Source: Nocardioides jiangsuensis (lineage in GTDB: Bacteria > Actinomycetota > Actinomycetes > Propionibacteriales > Nocardioidaceae). Taken from it: a stretch of 64,000 nt of DNA. The notes under the pieces are model-generated. The model saw only the letters and a program-made list of their open reading frames with translations, had not been told where the DNA came from and ran no database searches. Below, piece by piece: positions 12,357 to 21,503 of the stretch. A program made the position numbers and the translations under genes. The stretch covers positions 682,001 to 746,000 of the forward strand of contig NZ_JAIEZQ010000002.1 in assembly GCF_019679455.1 (NCBI RefSeq). Direction: 5' to 3'. The stretch's first letter is position 1. Each line of letters starts with the position of its first letter.

Positions 12357-13748
12357 ATGCGACTTCCTGTTCGGAGGATCGCGCTCACCTTCAGCGCGCT
12401 CATGCTCCTCGTCGCGGCACCACCCGTCGTTGCTCACGAAGACCATGGCGGCACGTGGGACCCGAGCCCGACGAGCCAGACCAAGAACCTCAAGATCGTC
12501 GGCAGCGCCCCCAAGACCAGCGACGTCCCCTCGTACCGGAACTCCGACCTCGCTTTCTGGGGCCGGACGGTCTTCGCCGGCAACTACGAGGGCTTCCGCA
12601 CGATCGACGCGAGCGACCCCGAGAACCCGAGGGTGCTCAGCGACTTCGCGTGCGCCGGGTCCCAGAACGACGTCTCGGTGTGGAAGGGGTTGCTGTTCGT
12701 CTCCATCGACTCTCCGCTGACCGCCCCGGAGTGCGGTAGCCCGCGGTCGTTGGACGCGGAGGGGCACACCACCCCCGGCTTCGAGGGGATCCGGATCTTC
12801 GACGTGCACGACCCCGAGCAGCCGGCCTACGTGGGCGCGGTGGCGACGGACTGCGGTTCGCACACCCACACGGTGGTCCCGGACAAGGCGGACCCAAGCC
12901 GTGTCCTCCTGTACGTCTCGTCCTACCCGTCGGGCGAGCTCGCGGAGTCGGCGTACGGCAACTCCTGCTCACGTGTCGGCGAGGGACACAGCAAGATCTC
13001 CGTGGTCGAGGTGCCGCTGGGCGACCCCGCGAGCGCGTCGGTGGTCAACGAGCCGCGGCTCGAGCTCAACGACTACAAGGGGAACGCCGGGTTCCGCGGC
13101 TGTCACGACATCAGCGTCTTCAGCGCGATCGACCGTGCCGCGGCTGCGTGCATGCAGGAGGGACAGATCTGGGACATCAGCGACGTCGAGAACCCGACGA
13201 CGATCGCGCGCATCCACAACCCGGCCTTCGACTTCTGGCACAGCGCGACCTTCACGTGGGACGGCAGCACCGTCCTCTTCGGTGACGAGGCAGGCGGCGG
13301 GACGTCCCCGCGCTGCCGGGCGACCGACCCTGACACGGTGGGCGCGATCTGGCTGTACGACCTCGCGTCGCTCGACAACAGGGACGCCACGACCCCGGAG
13401 ACCCCGCTGAGCCACTACAAGATCTCGCGGGTCCAGGGTGAAAACGCGCGGTGCACCATGCACAACTTCAACGTGCTCCCGGTCGAGGGCCGGTACGTCG
13501 GCGTGTCGGCCGCGTACTCCGGTGGGACGACCGTCTTCGACTTCACGGATCGCGAGAACCCGGTCGAGATCGCGCACAACGACCCGCACGGGGCGAACAC
13601 CTGGTCCTCGTACTGGTACAACGGCCACGTCTTCACCAACGACACCGGGCGCGGTATGGACGTGATGTTGCTCGCCGATCCGGTCAGGGCCGGTGCGAAC
13701 AAGCTTCCTCACCTCAACCCGCAGACGCAGGAGTCGCTGATCGGCTGA
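12357..13748 (+). CDS. Secreted LVIVD-repeat protein (paralogue 2)
   Basis: This 463-aa exported protein is a clear paralogue of the divergent gene at 10796. Both have a signal peptide ending near VVAHE, an NSDLAF segment, then FRTIDASDPENPRVLS and IRIFDVHDPEQPAYVG repeats, GCHDISVFSAIDRAAAACMQ, FWHSATFTWDG and LNPQTQESL at the end. The ATG at 12357 is chosen because the signal peptide begins there. The frame is open upstream to 12060 but that stretch overlaps the neighbour's 5' end and has no coding character. No strong Shine-Dalgarno is visible. A bidirectional hairpin follows at 13776. Function is unknown. Confidence 0.85.
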   Translation: MRLPVRRIALTFSALMLLVAAPPVVAHEDHGGTWDPSPTSQTKNLKIVGSAPKTSDVPSYRNSDLAFWGRTVFAGNYEGFRTIDASDPENPRVLSDFACAGSQNDVSVWKGLLFVSIDSPLTAPECGSPRSLDAEGHTTPGFEGIRIFDVHDPEQPAYVGAVATDCGSHTHTVVPDKADPSRVLLYVSSYPSGELAESAYGNSCSRVGEGHSKISVVEVPLGDPASASVVNEPRLELNDYKGNAGFRGCHDISVFSAIDRAAAACMQEGQIWDISDVENPTTIARIHNPAFDFWHSATFTWDGSTVLFGDEAGGGTSPRCRATDPDTVGAIWLYDLASLDNRDATTPETPLSHYKISRVQGENARCTMHNFNVLPVEGRYVGVSAAYSGGTTVFDFTDRENPVEIAHNDPHGANTWSSYWYNGHVFTNDTGRGMDVMLLADPVRAGANKLPHLNPQTQESLIG

Positions 13749-13775
13749 CGTTGCCGGGTTTGCCCCGGTCCACGA

Positions 13776-13812
13776 GGAAGCGGCCCTCACCGTCACGGTG
13801 AGAGCCGCTTCC
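13776..13812 (+). terminator. Hairpin terminator after the second LVIVD gene
   Basis: GGAAGCGGC (13776-13784) pairs with GCCGCTTCC (13804-13812). Inside it, CTCACCGT pairs with ACGGTGAG, leaving a one-base loop and one mismatch. The stem is 17 bp, 27 bases after the stop codon. Confidence 0.75.
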
Positions 13813-14206
13813 GTCTGCCCGGTCCACCGGGCGGTGGCGGCCCCCGCCGTGCAGGGGCGGCGGGGGCCGGCCGCCAGTGGGGCGGCGTGGTGTCGGCTGC
13901 GCATCGGGGGCCGCGGCGCGCTACGCTTGGTCCACCACCGCCTCTCGACAACGTGCATCGTCGCGTGACGACCGTTGCCCGGGTCGGTGGCCCGGCCGTC
14001 GACCGACGGCCGTGGGTTCCACGCCGTGGGCGGGCCGTCGGGGCCCGACGCAACGATCTCTCGCAGATCCGTGGGACCGCGTCGCGTCGCGGAGTCGCCT
14101 TCCGGGGCTTCTCCGCTCGACGTCCATATCGCCCCGGCCGCACGACCGCGTGCGGGTGTCGCCACCCGCAGCGGCGAGCGTGCCGGGCACTCCAGAGGAG
14201 GAGCCT
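13813..14206 (+). other. Gene-free stretch before the SNF2 helicase gene
   Basis: About 390 bases without a supportable gene. The SNF2 frame is open through part of it but reads as non-coding Arg/Pro-rich sequence. The region holds a 9-bp inverted repeat, CGGCCGTCG/CGACGGCCG with a two-base spacer at 13993-14012, and TACGCT at 13922 as a possible -10 box. I see nothing else definite. Confidence 0.4.
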
Positions 14207-16336
14207 GTGGCTCGACGAGGCCAGCGTCAACCGGCCGCTCGCCGTACCGCCCCGCGACAGCAGCGACGTGTCCGGCCCCGCGACAACGAGGGCATCATCC
14301 CGGTGCTCGCCCGCGCCGTGCGGGAGGTCGAGACGGCCGCCAAACGCGGACCGGTGACGTCGTCGGTAGGCACGAAGTTCCAGGTCATCGCCCTGCTGGT
14401 GCGCGACGAGCGTGCCCGCGTCAAGGCTGACGACACCAGCAGCGACGCTCACCGGGCCGAGCAGCTCAAGCGCCTCGACGGGATCGCGACGATCCTCGCG
14501 CAGACCGCCGCCCGTGACACCTCGCTCTTCGCGCTGCTCGCCGAGGATGCCGTCCTCTCCGACGCTGCCAGGGCGCTCAAGCGCGACATGCAGAGGGCGG
14601 CCGGTATCGAGACGGGCCCCGAGCCCGCGCCCACGGAGCCCGCGGCCGCGACCGCCCCCACCAAGCGCCGGGTCGTGCCGCAGTCGATCGTCTCGCGACA
14701 GCTCGCCAACCCCTTCCTCGCGCCCGACTTCTCGGCCGCCAAGCAGAGCGAGGCCCGTCCGCGACGGCTTGCCGGCTGGGAGCTGCTCGGCCCGCTCTTC
14801 AGGTCGTTCGAGTACGCCGGCGGCGCCCCGGCGTGCATGGCCCTGCCCGAGCCGTCCTCGCGCCGGGCCGCCGGTGACCTGGAGCTGATGTCGCACCAAG
14901 CGCAGGTGGTCGCCGCGGCCGCGGCCGGTCACCGGACCTTCCTGCTCGCCGACGAGCCCGGCCTGGGCAAGACGGCCCAGGCGCTGCTCGCCGCGCAGGC
15001 GGCGAACGCCTACCCGCTGCTCGTGGTCGTGCCGAACGTCGTCAAGACCAACTGGGCCCGCGAGGCCGGCCTCTGGACCCCCAACCACCCGGCCACCGTG
15101 ATCCACGGCGACGGTGACACGATCGACGGCTTCGCCGACATCGTCGTCGTCAACTACGAGGTGCTCGACCGCCACGTCGGCTGGATCGGCGATCTCGGCT
15201 TCCGCGGCATGGTCGTCGACGAGGCGCACTTCATCAAGAACAAGACGTCGCAGCGCTCGCAGCACGTGCTGGAGCTCTCCGAGCGCATCCGTTCCCGCAT
15301 CGCGCGTCCTCTGCTGATGGCGCTCACCGGCACCCCGCTGATCAACGACATCGAGGACTTCCGGGCCATCTGGCAGTTCCTCGGCTGGATCGACGAGAAG
15401 CGGCCCCTGGCCGAGCTGATGAACGCGCTCGAGGAGACAGGACTGGAGCCGGGTGACCCCGGGTTCTACCCGGCGGCTCGCAACTGTGTGGTCGACCTCG
15501 GCATCGTCCGCCGTCGCAAGGTCGAGGTCGCCGCCGACCTCCCCGCCCGCCGGATCGCGGACCTTCCCGTCGAGCTCGACGACGAGGCCGGCCGTTCGAT
15601 CCGCGAGGCCGAGCGCGAGCTCGCCCGCCGCCTCGTGCACCGTTACGAGACCGCCCTCGCCACGCGCACCTCCGGTGCCGTCGTCGAGGGCATCGACCAC
15701 GACCTCGTACGCCGGGTCGCCACGTGGGAGCGGGAGGACACCACCACCACGAAGAGCGACGAGAACGTGTTCAGCATGATGCGACGCATCGGCCAGGCCA
15801 AGGCGGGCCTCGCGGCCGACTACGCGGCCCAGCTCGCGCGCAGCGTCGGCAAGGTCGTCTTCTTCGCCAAGCACGTCGACGTGATGGACGTCGCCGAGGA
15901 GACCTTCGCCAAGCGGGGGATCGGCTTCGCGTCGATCCGCGGCGACCAGACCCCGTCGTCGCGGCAGAAGAACATCGACGCGTTCCTGAACGACCCCGAC
16001 GTCCACATCGTGGTCTGCTCCCTGACCGCGGCCGGGGTGGGCCTCAACCTGCAGGTCGCCTCCAACCTGGTGCTGGCCGAGCTCTCGTGGACCGACGCGG
16101 AGCAGACACAGGCCGTGGACCGCATCCACCGCATCGGCCAGGAGGAGCCCGTCACCGCGTGGCGCATCATCGCCTCGCAGACCATCGACACCAGGATCGC
16201 GGAGCTGATCGACAGCAAGGCGGGGATCGCGGCCAGGGCGCTCGACGGATCGGACGACGAGGTGGCGTCGTCGGCCGACGTGCAGCTCGAGGCGCTCGTC
16301 GCGCTGCTGACGGACGCGCTGTCGGAGTCGGCGTAG
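14207..16336 (+). CDS. SNF2-family DEAH helicase-like ATPase
   Basis: This 709-aa SWI2/SNF2 ATPase probably remodels protein-DNA complexes using ATP. Motif I is LADEPGLGKTAQAL, motif II is VVDEAHFIKN, motif III is LMALTGTPLIND, and the C-terminal RecA lobe has SLTAAGVGLNLQVA followed by QAVDRIHRIGQ. Ahead of the motor lies an N-terminal region of about 220 residues with no domain I can name. GTG at 14207 is chosen because GAGGAGGAG ends a few bases upstream. The open frame reaches 13877 but the extra 110 codons look non-coding. It stands alone, with hairpins on both sides, and no restriction or defence partner is visible. Confidence 0.9.
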   Translation: MARRGQRQPAARRTAPRQQRRVRPRDNEGIIPVLARAVREVETAAKRGPVTSSVGTKFQVIALLVRDERARVKADDTSSDAHRAEQLKRLDGIATILAQTAARDTSLFALLAEDAVLSDAARALKRDMQRAAGIETGPEPAPTEPAAATAPTKRRVVPQSIVSRQLANPFLAPDFSAAKQSEARPRRLAGWELLGPLFRSFEYAGGAPACMALPEPSSRRAAGDLELMSHQAQVVAAAAAGHRTFLLADEPGLGKTAQALLAAQAANAYPLLVVVPNVVKTNWAREAGLWTPNHPATVIHGDGDTIDGFADIVVVNYEVLDRHVGWIGDLGFRGMVVDEAHFIKNKTSQRSQHVLELSERIRSRIARPLLMALTGTPLINDIEDFRAIWQFLGWIDEKRPLAELMNALEETGLEPGDPGFYPAARNCVVDLGIVRRRKVEVAADLPARRIADLPVELDDEAGRSIREAERELARRLVHRYETALATRTSGAVVEGIDHDLVRRVATWEREDTTTTKSDENVFSMMRRIGQAKAGLAADYAAQLARSVGKVVFFAKHVDVMDVAEETFAKRGIGFASIRGDQTPSSRQKNIDAFLNDPDVHIVVCSLTAAGVGLNLQVASNLVLAELSWTDAEQTQAVDRIHRIGQEEPVTAWRIIASQTIDTRIAELIDSKAGIAARALDGSDDEVASSADVQLEALVALLTDALSESA

Positions 16337-16419
16337 CGGCTGTGCCGGGGAGGCACCGACCCCACCGGGACGCCGCGCCGGTCGTCGCGACCGGGCGACC
16401 CCGGTAGCAGACCGGGTTC

Positions 16420-16441
16420 GGGGTGCCCGGGCGGGCACCCC
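16420..16441 (+). terminator. Hairpin after the SNF2 gene
   Basis: GGGGTGCCC (16420-16428) pairs with GGGCACCCC (16433-16441) across a four-base loop, about 85 bases after the stop. TAGGCT at 16466-16471, just downstream, is a possible -10 box for the next gene. Confidence 0.5.
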
Positions 16442-16518
16442 TGCGGGCAGGCCGTCTCGATGTCCTAGGCTGCGGAGCCGGAGCGGGGGAGCAACCGGCA
16501 CAGAAGGACACGAGGTCA

Positions 16519-18141
16519 TTGCCCGGACAGCACTCGGCAGCCCCCCGGCGGAGACGACGGCGGACGGCCCCTCGCCCCCTGCTCATCCTGCTGGCCGTGC
16601 TGTGCGTCGCGCTCCCGGTTGCCCTGGGTGTCCAGCACGTCGCGAACCCGACCCTCCTGGGACTCGGCGGCTGTTCCGGCTCACAGACGGTCTCGGTCGC
16701 CGCGGCCGAGGAGAGCGTCGAGGTTCTCCGCGAGGTGGCGCTGAGCCTGGAGGAGGGTGGCGCCGAGGCGGACGGTCGCTGTGTGGACTACCGGGTGTAC
16801 GCCGCCGACCCCTCCGAGGTCTCGAGGTCGCTGGACGCACGTGCCGCCGGAGCTCCCGACCTGTGGGTGCCGGACTCGGCAACCTGGCTGGAGCGCATCG
16901 ACGGGTTCGAGGGGCAGCCGACGGTGGTCTCACGGTCCCTGGCCCGGTCCCCGGTGGTCGTCGCCGGTCGGGGCCTGGTGCGGCCGGAGTCCTGGCGCGA
17001 GGTGCTGTCGCGCGACGACGTCAGGTTCGTGGACCCGGTGAGGAGCTCGGCGCCGGCTGCGGCGCTGCTCGCCCTGAAGGCCGAGCCGGGATCGACCGGG
17101 GCGGACGTCGACTCGGTGATGGTGCCGCTCGCCCAACGCCTCGGTGACGACAGGGACGCGCCACGCGACGTGACCGAGCTCGCCCTGGACCCGGGGGGTG
17201 CGGCGGTCCTGAGCGAGCAGCAGCTGCTGGACCTGAGGGCGCAGGGGCTGGGCCGTGACCTCGACGTACGGGTCCCCGGGACCGGGACGATGGTGCTGGA
17301 CTACCCGCTGGTGGCGCTGACCGAGGGGTCCGTCGGTGTCGAGGCGGCCGAGCAGCTGGCCGACCGGCTGGGGAGCCCCGACGGTGCCGAGCTGCTGGAG
17401 GTGGCCGGGTTCCGGTCCGCCGACCTCGAGCCCCTGCCGCGGGACCGCGGTGCCGGACAGCTCGACCTGCTGCGAGCGCCGGGAGCCGAAGCCGTCGCCA
17501 CCACGCTCCGGCGCTGGTCGGTGCTGACGGTTCCGTCGCGGATCCTCGGTGTCTTCGACGTGTCGGGCTCCATGGACGAGGTGGCCGGTGGTCGGACCAG
17601 GGTGTCGCTGGCGTCGGAGGCCTCGGCGGCGTCGATGGGCATGTTCGCCGACCAGTCCCAGGTCGGGATGTGGGCGTTCTCCGTCGGACTCGGTGGCCCG
17701 GACCGGGACTACCGGGAGCTGGTCCCGATCAGGCGGCTGGACGCGCGAGTCGGCGGCGAGAGCCAGCGACAGGCGCTCGGTGGTGCGCTGGCGGAGCTGC
17801 CCGGCCTGACGTACGGCGGGACGGGCCTCTACGACACGACCCTGGCCGCCGTTCGCGCCGTCCGGGCCGGCTACGACGACGAGGCGGTCAACTCCGTGGT
17901 GCTGTTGACCGACGGCCGGAACGAGGATCCGGGGAGCCTCGCGCTGCCCCAGCTGCTCCACACGCTGCGCGCGGAGCGCGACCCCGCCCGGCCCGTCGCA
18001 GTCATCGCCATCGGGGTCGGCCCCGACGCGGACGCCGAGGCGCTGAGCCGCATCGTCGCGGCCACCGGTGGCCGCAGCTACGTGGCCCGGAACCCGGCGG
18101 CCATGGGCAAGGTGTTCGAGACCGCCCTGTTGAGCAGGTGA
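16519..18141 (+). CDS. Membrane-anchored substrate-binding-like and VWA domain protein
   Basis: This protein of about 540 aa begins with an Arg-rich cytoplasmic stretch and one hydrophobic segment (PLLILLAVLCVALPVALG), so it is probably anchored with the rest outside. The middle resembles an extracellular solute-binding fold (SBP_bac_11 type). The C-terminal 190 residues are a von Willebrand A domain with an intact MIDAS motif in FDVSGSMDE, plus TGLYDTTLAA and LLTDGRNEDP. TTG at 16519 with GAGG just upstream is the most likely start. The frame is open back to 16423 but that part overlaps the hairpin. Its binding partner is unknown, and it may be co-expressed with the next gene 123 bases on. 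Confidence 0.8.
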   Translation: MPGQHSAAPRRRRRRTAPRPLLILLAVLCVALPVALGVQHVANPTLLGLGGCSGSQTVSVAAAEESVEVLREVALSLEEGGAEADGRCVDYRVYAADPSEVSRSLDARAAGAPDLWVPDSATWLERIDGFEGQPTVVSRSLARSPVVVAGRGLVRPESWREVLSRDDVRFVDPVRSSAPAAALLALKAEPGSTGADVDSVMVPLAQRLGDDRDAPRDVTELALDPGGAAVLSEQQLLDLRAQGLGRDLDVRVPGTGTMVLDYPLVALTEGSVGVEAAEQLADRLGSPDGAELLEVAGFRSADLEPLPRDRGAGQLDLLRAPGAEAVATTLRRWSVLTVPSRILGVFDVSGSMDEVAGGRTRVSLASEASAASMGMFADQSQVGMWAFSVGLGGPDRDYRELVPIRRLDARVGGESQRQALGGALAELPGLTYGGTGLYDTTLAAVRAVRAGYDDEAVNSVVLLTDGRNEDPGSLALPQLLHTLRAERDPARPVAVIAIGVGPDADAEALSRIVAATGGRSYVARNPAAMGKVFETALLSR

Positions 18142-18264
18142 CGGTCAGGCGGTGACCCTCGGCCGTCCGGGCCGTGGCGGGGATCCCGACCAGGGCGTGG
18201 ACCGCTGAAGATCCGCACGGTCTCCTCGGGGTCGCGCACCGCTGGCGGTGAGAGCATCGAGGGG

Positions 18265-20013
18265 ATGACCGATCGACCGGACGTGCACGACCACCCGGCC
18301 CAGCCTCTCGACCCTGTCCTGGTGCGACGCTGGTTCCAGGGCCTGTACGACACGCCGCTGCTCTTCTCCGGGATCCTGGACCGCGACGGCCGGGTCCTCG
18401 CCGGGAACACCCTGTCCATCGAGGGGTGCGGGCTGGACCGGGCCACGATCCTGGGCCGACCGTTCTGGGCGGGTGGATGGTGGAGCCCCGACCCCGCCGT
18501 CTCCGAGCAGGTCCGCCGCTGGTGCGAGGACTCGGTGCGGACCGGGGAGGCGGTGCGAGCTCGCAGCCGGTACTTCCTCGGTGACGGCCGGGAACGCGTG
18601 GTCGACCTGGCGTTGTACCCGGTCCGGGACGAGGACGGCGTCGTCACGCACATCGTCGCCACGGGCAGCGACGTCACCGAGGTCGCGCTCGCGCAGCGGG
18701 AACGGCAGGAGCACCAGGAACGGGAGCTGACGCTGCTGCGCGCTGCCGAGCGGCTGGCCGCCGACCGTCTCGACCAGCTGTCGGCGATCGCGCTCGCCCT
18801 GGTCAGCGCCGAGACGGTGCGGGACCTGGAGCGCATCGTGCTCGACGACTGCCTGAAGGTACTGGGCGCCGACGGTGGTGTCCTCGCGGTACGCGACGAC
18901 GAGGCCGACCTGGTCAGGCTGGCGATCAGCGACCGGCCCGGGGCGGACGCGCCGGTCGGCTACGCGGAGCTGCCGCTGACCAGTCCGCTGCCGGCGCCGT
19001 ACGTGGCCAGGACGGGCGAGACGCTCCTGTTCCGTACCAAGGACGCGGGCCTCGCCTGGTCCCCGGCCACCCAGGCCCTGTACGACGCGACCGGACGGGT
19101 GGCGTGGGCGACGCTCCCGTTGCAGGTGGGTGACCGGCTGTTGGGCGCCCTCGGGGTGTCATGGTGGTCCGAACGCGAGTTCGGCGAGGACGAGCTGGGC
19201 CTGCTGCGGGGCGTCGCCGCGCAGTGCGCCCAGGCGCTCTACCGGGTGCGGCGTCGCGAGGCGGACCTGGCCGCCGCCGACTCGGCACGGCAGATGTCGG
19301 AGATCCTGCAGCGCTCGTCGCTGACGCAGCCGACCACACCGGACGCGCTCACCATCGCGGTGCGTTACCAGCCGGCGGAGCAGGCCGCCCAGATCGGCGG
19401 TGACTGGTACGACGCCTTCGTGGACGCCTCCGGCGCCACGGTGTTGTCGGTCGGGGACGTCAACGGGCACGACCAGATCGCGGCGGCGGCCATGGGGCAG
19501 GTCCGCAACCTGCTGCGTGGCCTCGCCTTCGACACCCACGACGGCCCCTCCCGCCTGCTCGCCCGCCTCGACGCAGCGCTGCGAGGTCTGCAGCTCGACA
19601 CGCTGGCAACCGCGGTCGTGGCCCGCATCGACGAGGACCCGGCGCAGGCGCAGGCCGGCACGCGCCGGCTCCGGTGGAGCAACGCCGGGCACCTTCCCCC
19701 GCTGCTGCGTCGTGCGGACGGCACCGTGACCCGCCTCGAGGCGGAGCCCGACCTGCTCCTCGGGGTCACGCCCGAGACGCCACGGCACGAGCACACCGTC
19801 GACCTGGTGCAGGGCTCGACGCTGCTGCTGTACACCGACGGACTCGTCGAGAGGCGGGCCGAGAGCATCGACCAGGGCATCGACAACCTCGCCGCGGCGC
19901 TCGCGGACCTGGGCCACCTCGAGTCCCAGCAGCTCTGCGACGCGCTCGTCGAGACCGCGGCCATCGCCGGCGCCGGTGACGACGACATCGCGCTGCTGGT
20001 GCTGCGACTGTGA
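18265..20013 (+). CDS. PAS-GAF-SpoIIE serine phosphatase
   Basis: This 582-aa PP2C-type phosphatase probably acts on phosphorylated anti-anti-sigma (STAS) proteins in a partner-switching pathway. A PAS domain spans about 25-135, a GAF domain about 160-330, and the SpoIIE catalytic domain about 360-580. Metal-binding acids are visible in GGDWYDAF, SVGDVNGHD, YTDGLVERR and GDDDIALLVL. GAGGGG lies directly before the ATG. No kinase or STAS gene is adjacent. The nearest STAS protein in the window is at 42819, and a link between them is only a guess. The sensory ligands are unknown. Confidence 0.92.
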   Translation: MTDRPDVHDHPAQPLDPVLVRRWFQGLYDTPLLFSGILDRDGRVLAGNTLSIEGCGLDRATILGRPFWAGGWWSPDPAVSEQVRRWCEDSVRTGEAVRARSRYFLGDGRERVVDLALYPVRDEDGVVTHIVATGSDVTEVALAQRERQEHQERELTLLRAAERLAADRLDQLSAIALALVSAETVRDLERIVLDDCLKVLGADGGVLAVRDDEADLVRLAISDRPGADAPVGYAELPLTSPLPAPYVARTGETLLFRTKDAGLAWSPATQALYDATGRVAWATLPLQVGDRLLGALGVSWWSEREFGEDELGLLRGVAAQCAQALYRVRRREADLAAADSARQMSEILQRSSLTQPTTPDALTIAVRYQPAEQAAQIGGDWYDAFVDASGATVLSVGDVNGHDQIAAAAMGQVRNLLRGLAFDTHDGPSRLLARLDAALRGLQLDTLATAVVARIDEDPAQAQAGTRRLRWSNAGHLPPLLRRADGTVTRLEAEPDLLLGVTPETPRHEHTVDLVQGSTLLLYTDGLVERRAESIDQGIDNLAAALADLGHLESQQLCDALVETAAIAGAGDDDIALLVLRL

Positions 20014-20073
20014 CCGCTGCAACGGACGCTCGACGTGGTCACGAAGAACATGGAGTCCGCCGGTTGAGGCGTC

Positions 20074-20102
20074 GCGCAGACCCGGCGCGGTCGGGTCTGC
20101 GC
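20074..20102. terminator. Bidirectional hairpin between converging genes
   Basis: GCGCAGACCCG (20074-20084) pairs perfectly with CGGGTCTGCGC (20092-20102) across a seven-base loop. It lies between the SpoIIE gene ending at 20013 and the TfoX-like gene ending at 20125. Confidence 0.75.
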
Positions 20103-20124
20103 ACCCCGACCGCACCGGGCGTGG

Positions 20125-20487
20125 TCAGCGCTTCTTCGGAGCCTTCTTGGCCTTGGGAGGCAGGGTCGACACGTGCGCGAACGCCCGCTCCACCCACGCC
20201 GCCGCCAGCTCCGGGTGGTCCGCCCACGCGTCGGGCAGGGAGAGGTAGCCGCCCATCGGGCGCTCGGGCGGGCCGAACGGGCCTGCCCCCTCGACCGTCT
20301 CTAGCTCGGCACGGTCGGACTCGGACAGCTTCACGCCCACCGCGGACCCGAACAGCCCGGCGAACATGTTCCCGTTGACGAAGGCTCCCAGGTTCCCGAA
20401 CATCGGCTTGACCTCCACCTGCGGGGTCGCAGGCATCAGGTCGCGGAAGCGGTCCTTGTCACTCTCGGACGGCCTGGGCATCTGCAT
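20125..20487 (-). CDS. TfoX/Sxy N-terminal domain protein
   Basis: This 120-aa protein matches the N-terminal TfoX family, with VKPMFGNLGAFVNGNMFAGLFGSAVGVKL followed by GGYLSLPDAW (quoted here as two separate blocks). The C-terminus is a Lys/Pro tail, PPKAKKAPKKR. In gammaproteobacteria TfoX controls competence. In actinobacteria these short single-domain relatives have no established role. The ATG at 20487 has AGGAG seven bases upstream. It converges on the SpoIIE gene across a hairpin. Confidence 0.85.
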   Translation of the reverse strand: MQMPRPSESDKDRFRDLMPATPQVEVKPMFGNLGAFVNGNMFAGLFGSAVGVKLSESDRAELETVEGAGPFGPPERPMGGYLSLPDAWADHPELAAAWVERAFAHVSTLPPKAKKAPKKR

Positions 20488-20528
20488 CCCGGATCTCCTG
20501 TCGTGCTCGTCAGATGTCGGTGGTCGGT

Positions 20529-21503
20529 TCAGGCCGAGGTACGGCCGGAGTAGGCGATGAGGCGCTCGAGCACGTGGGCGTCGGGTGCGACCTCCACCGC
20601 GGGGGCGAACGCGCCGCCCTCACGAGCCTGGGGGGTGATGACCTGCTCGGCGAGCTGAAGGACGTACTCCGTCACCTGCTCGGAGACGACGACCTTCTGG
20701 CCGGTGGCCTCGGCGACGTCCCAGGCGTGGATCAGGAACTCGAGCGAGAGGATGTTGGCGGCCAGGTCGGCGGGCATCTCGTTCGGCCCGACCGTGACCG
20801 ACCCTTCGAGACCGCGCCGGTTCCAGGCCTCCAACGCCTGCTGCGCCGCGTCGGCCACGCGCACCTCGGGAGTGCCTGTCGCGTCGACCTCGACGGTCCC
20901 GCCCGCCATCGCGCCGAGTCCGGTGAGCGAGTCCACGAGGTGGTCGACGAACTGGCGCACGGTGAACTCGCTGCAGGGGGTCGGCGTGTCCAGGTCGGCC
21001 TCGGTCAGCCCGCGCAGAACGTGCTGGCACACGGCCAGGGTCGCGTCCGCGGAGGTGAGCTTGTCGAGCTGGGCAGGGGCGGCCGCCCACTCGTCGGGCC
21101 CGGCGTCCCCGGTGACCGCGGCGTGCTCCAGACGGTCGAAGAAGTGGTCCCAGCCCTCGAGATGGCTGACCTCCTGCTCCGCGGTCAGGCCCTCGTGCAC
21201 CAGCCTGACGAGGGTGCCTCCCTCGGTGGGCTCCAGGGTCAGCGTGACCGTGGAGGTGTCCGGGGCCAGGTCGTCCGACCCCTCCCAGCCCCAGCCGAAC
21301 ACGACGCGCCGGCCCGGGACCACCTCGCGGAAGGAGCCGGAGGCCACGTGGCCGGGTACGACGGTCCAGCGGTAGTCACCGCCGGCGCGGAGGTCGACGC
21401 GGGCGGACACGGTCTGCCAGCGGCGGAGTCGCTCCGGCTCGGTGACCAGGGCGAACGCCTCGTCGGGGGACACGGGCAGGAGGGTGGTCTTCTCGGCGGT
21501 CAT
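20529..21503 (-). CDS. SRPBCC (AHSA1-like) domain fused to TIGR03086 metal-binding domain
   Basis: This 324-aa two-domain protein has residues about 1-140 in an activator-of-Hsp90/START-like SRPBCC fold (PVSPDEAFALVTEPERLRRW, HEGLTAEQEVSHLEGWDHFFDRL). Residues about 150-320 form a TIGR03086 / mycothiol-dependent maleylpyruvate isomerase-like domain (TPCSEFTVRQFVDHLVDS, LEFLIHAWDVAEATGQ). The ATG at 21503 overlaps the ArsR stop (ATGA) and has GGGAG upstream, so the two genes form an operon. ArsR plus SRPBCC pairs are common in actinobacteria, and the fused DinB-like half is less usual. A role in mycothiol-linked detoxification is inference. Confidence 0.85.
   Translation of the reverse strand: MTAEKTTLLPVSPDEAFALVTEPERLRRWQTVSARVDLRAGGDYRWTVVPGHVASGSFREVVPGRRVVFGWGWEGSDDLAPDTSTVTLTLEPTEGGTLVRLVHEGLTAEQEVSHLEGWDHFFDRLEHAAVTGDAGPDEWAAAPAQLDKLTSADATLAVCQHVLRGLTEADLDTPTPCSEFTVRQFVDHLVDSLTGLGAMAGGTVEVDATGTPEVRVADAAQQALEAWNRRGLEGSVTVGPNEMPADLAANILSLEFLIHAWDVAEATGQKVVVSEQVTEYVLQLAEQVITPQAREGGAFAPAVEVAPDAHVLERLIAYSGRTSA

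Noticed and set aside
14207-18141. Defence-system reading of the SNF2 and VWA genes
   Set aside because: A hairpin separates them, there are no methyltransferase, nuclease or DrmA/B-type partners, and the VWA protein is exported. The evidence does not support a defence island.
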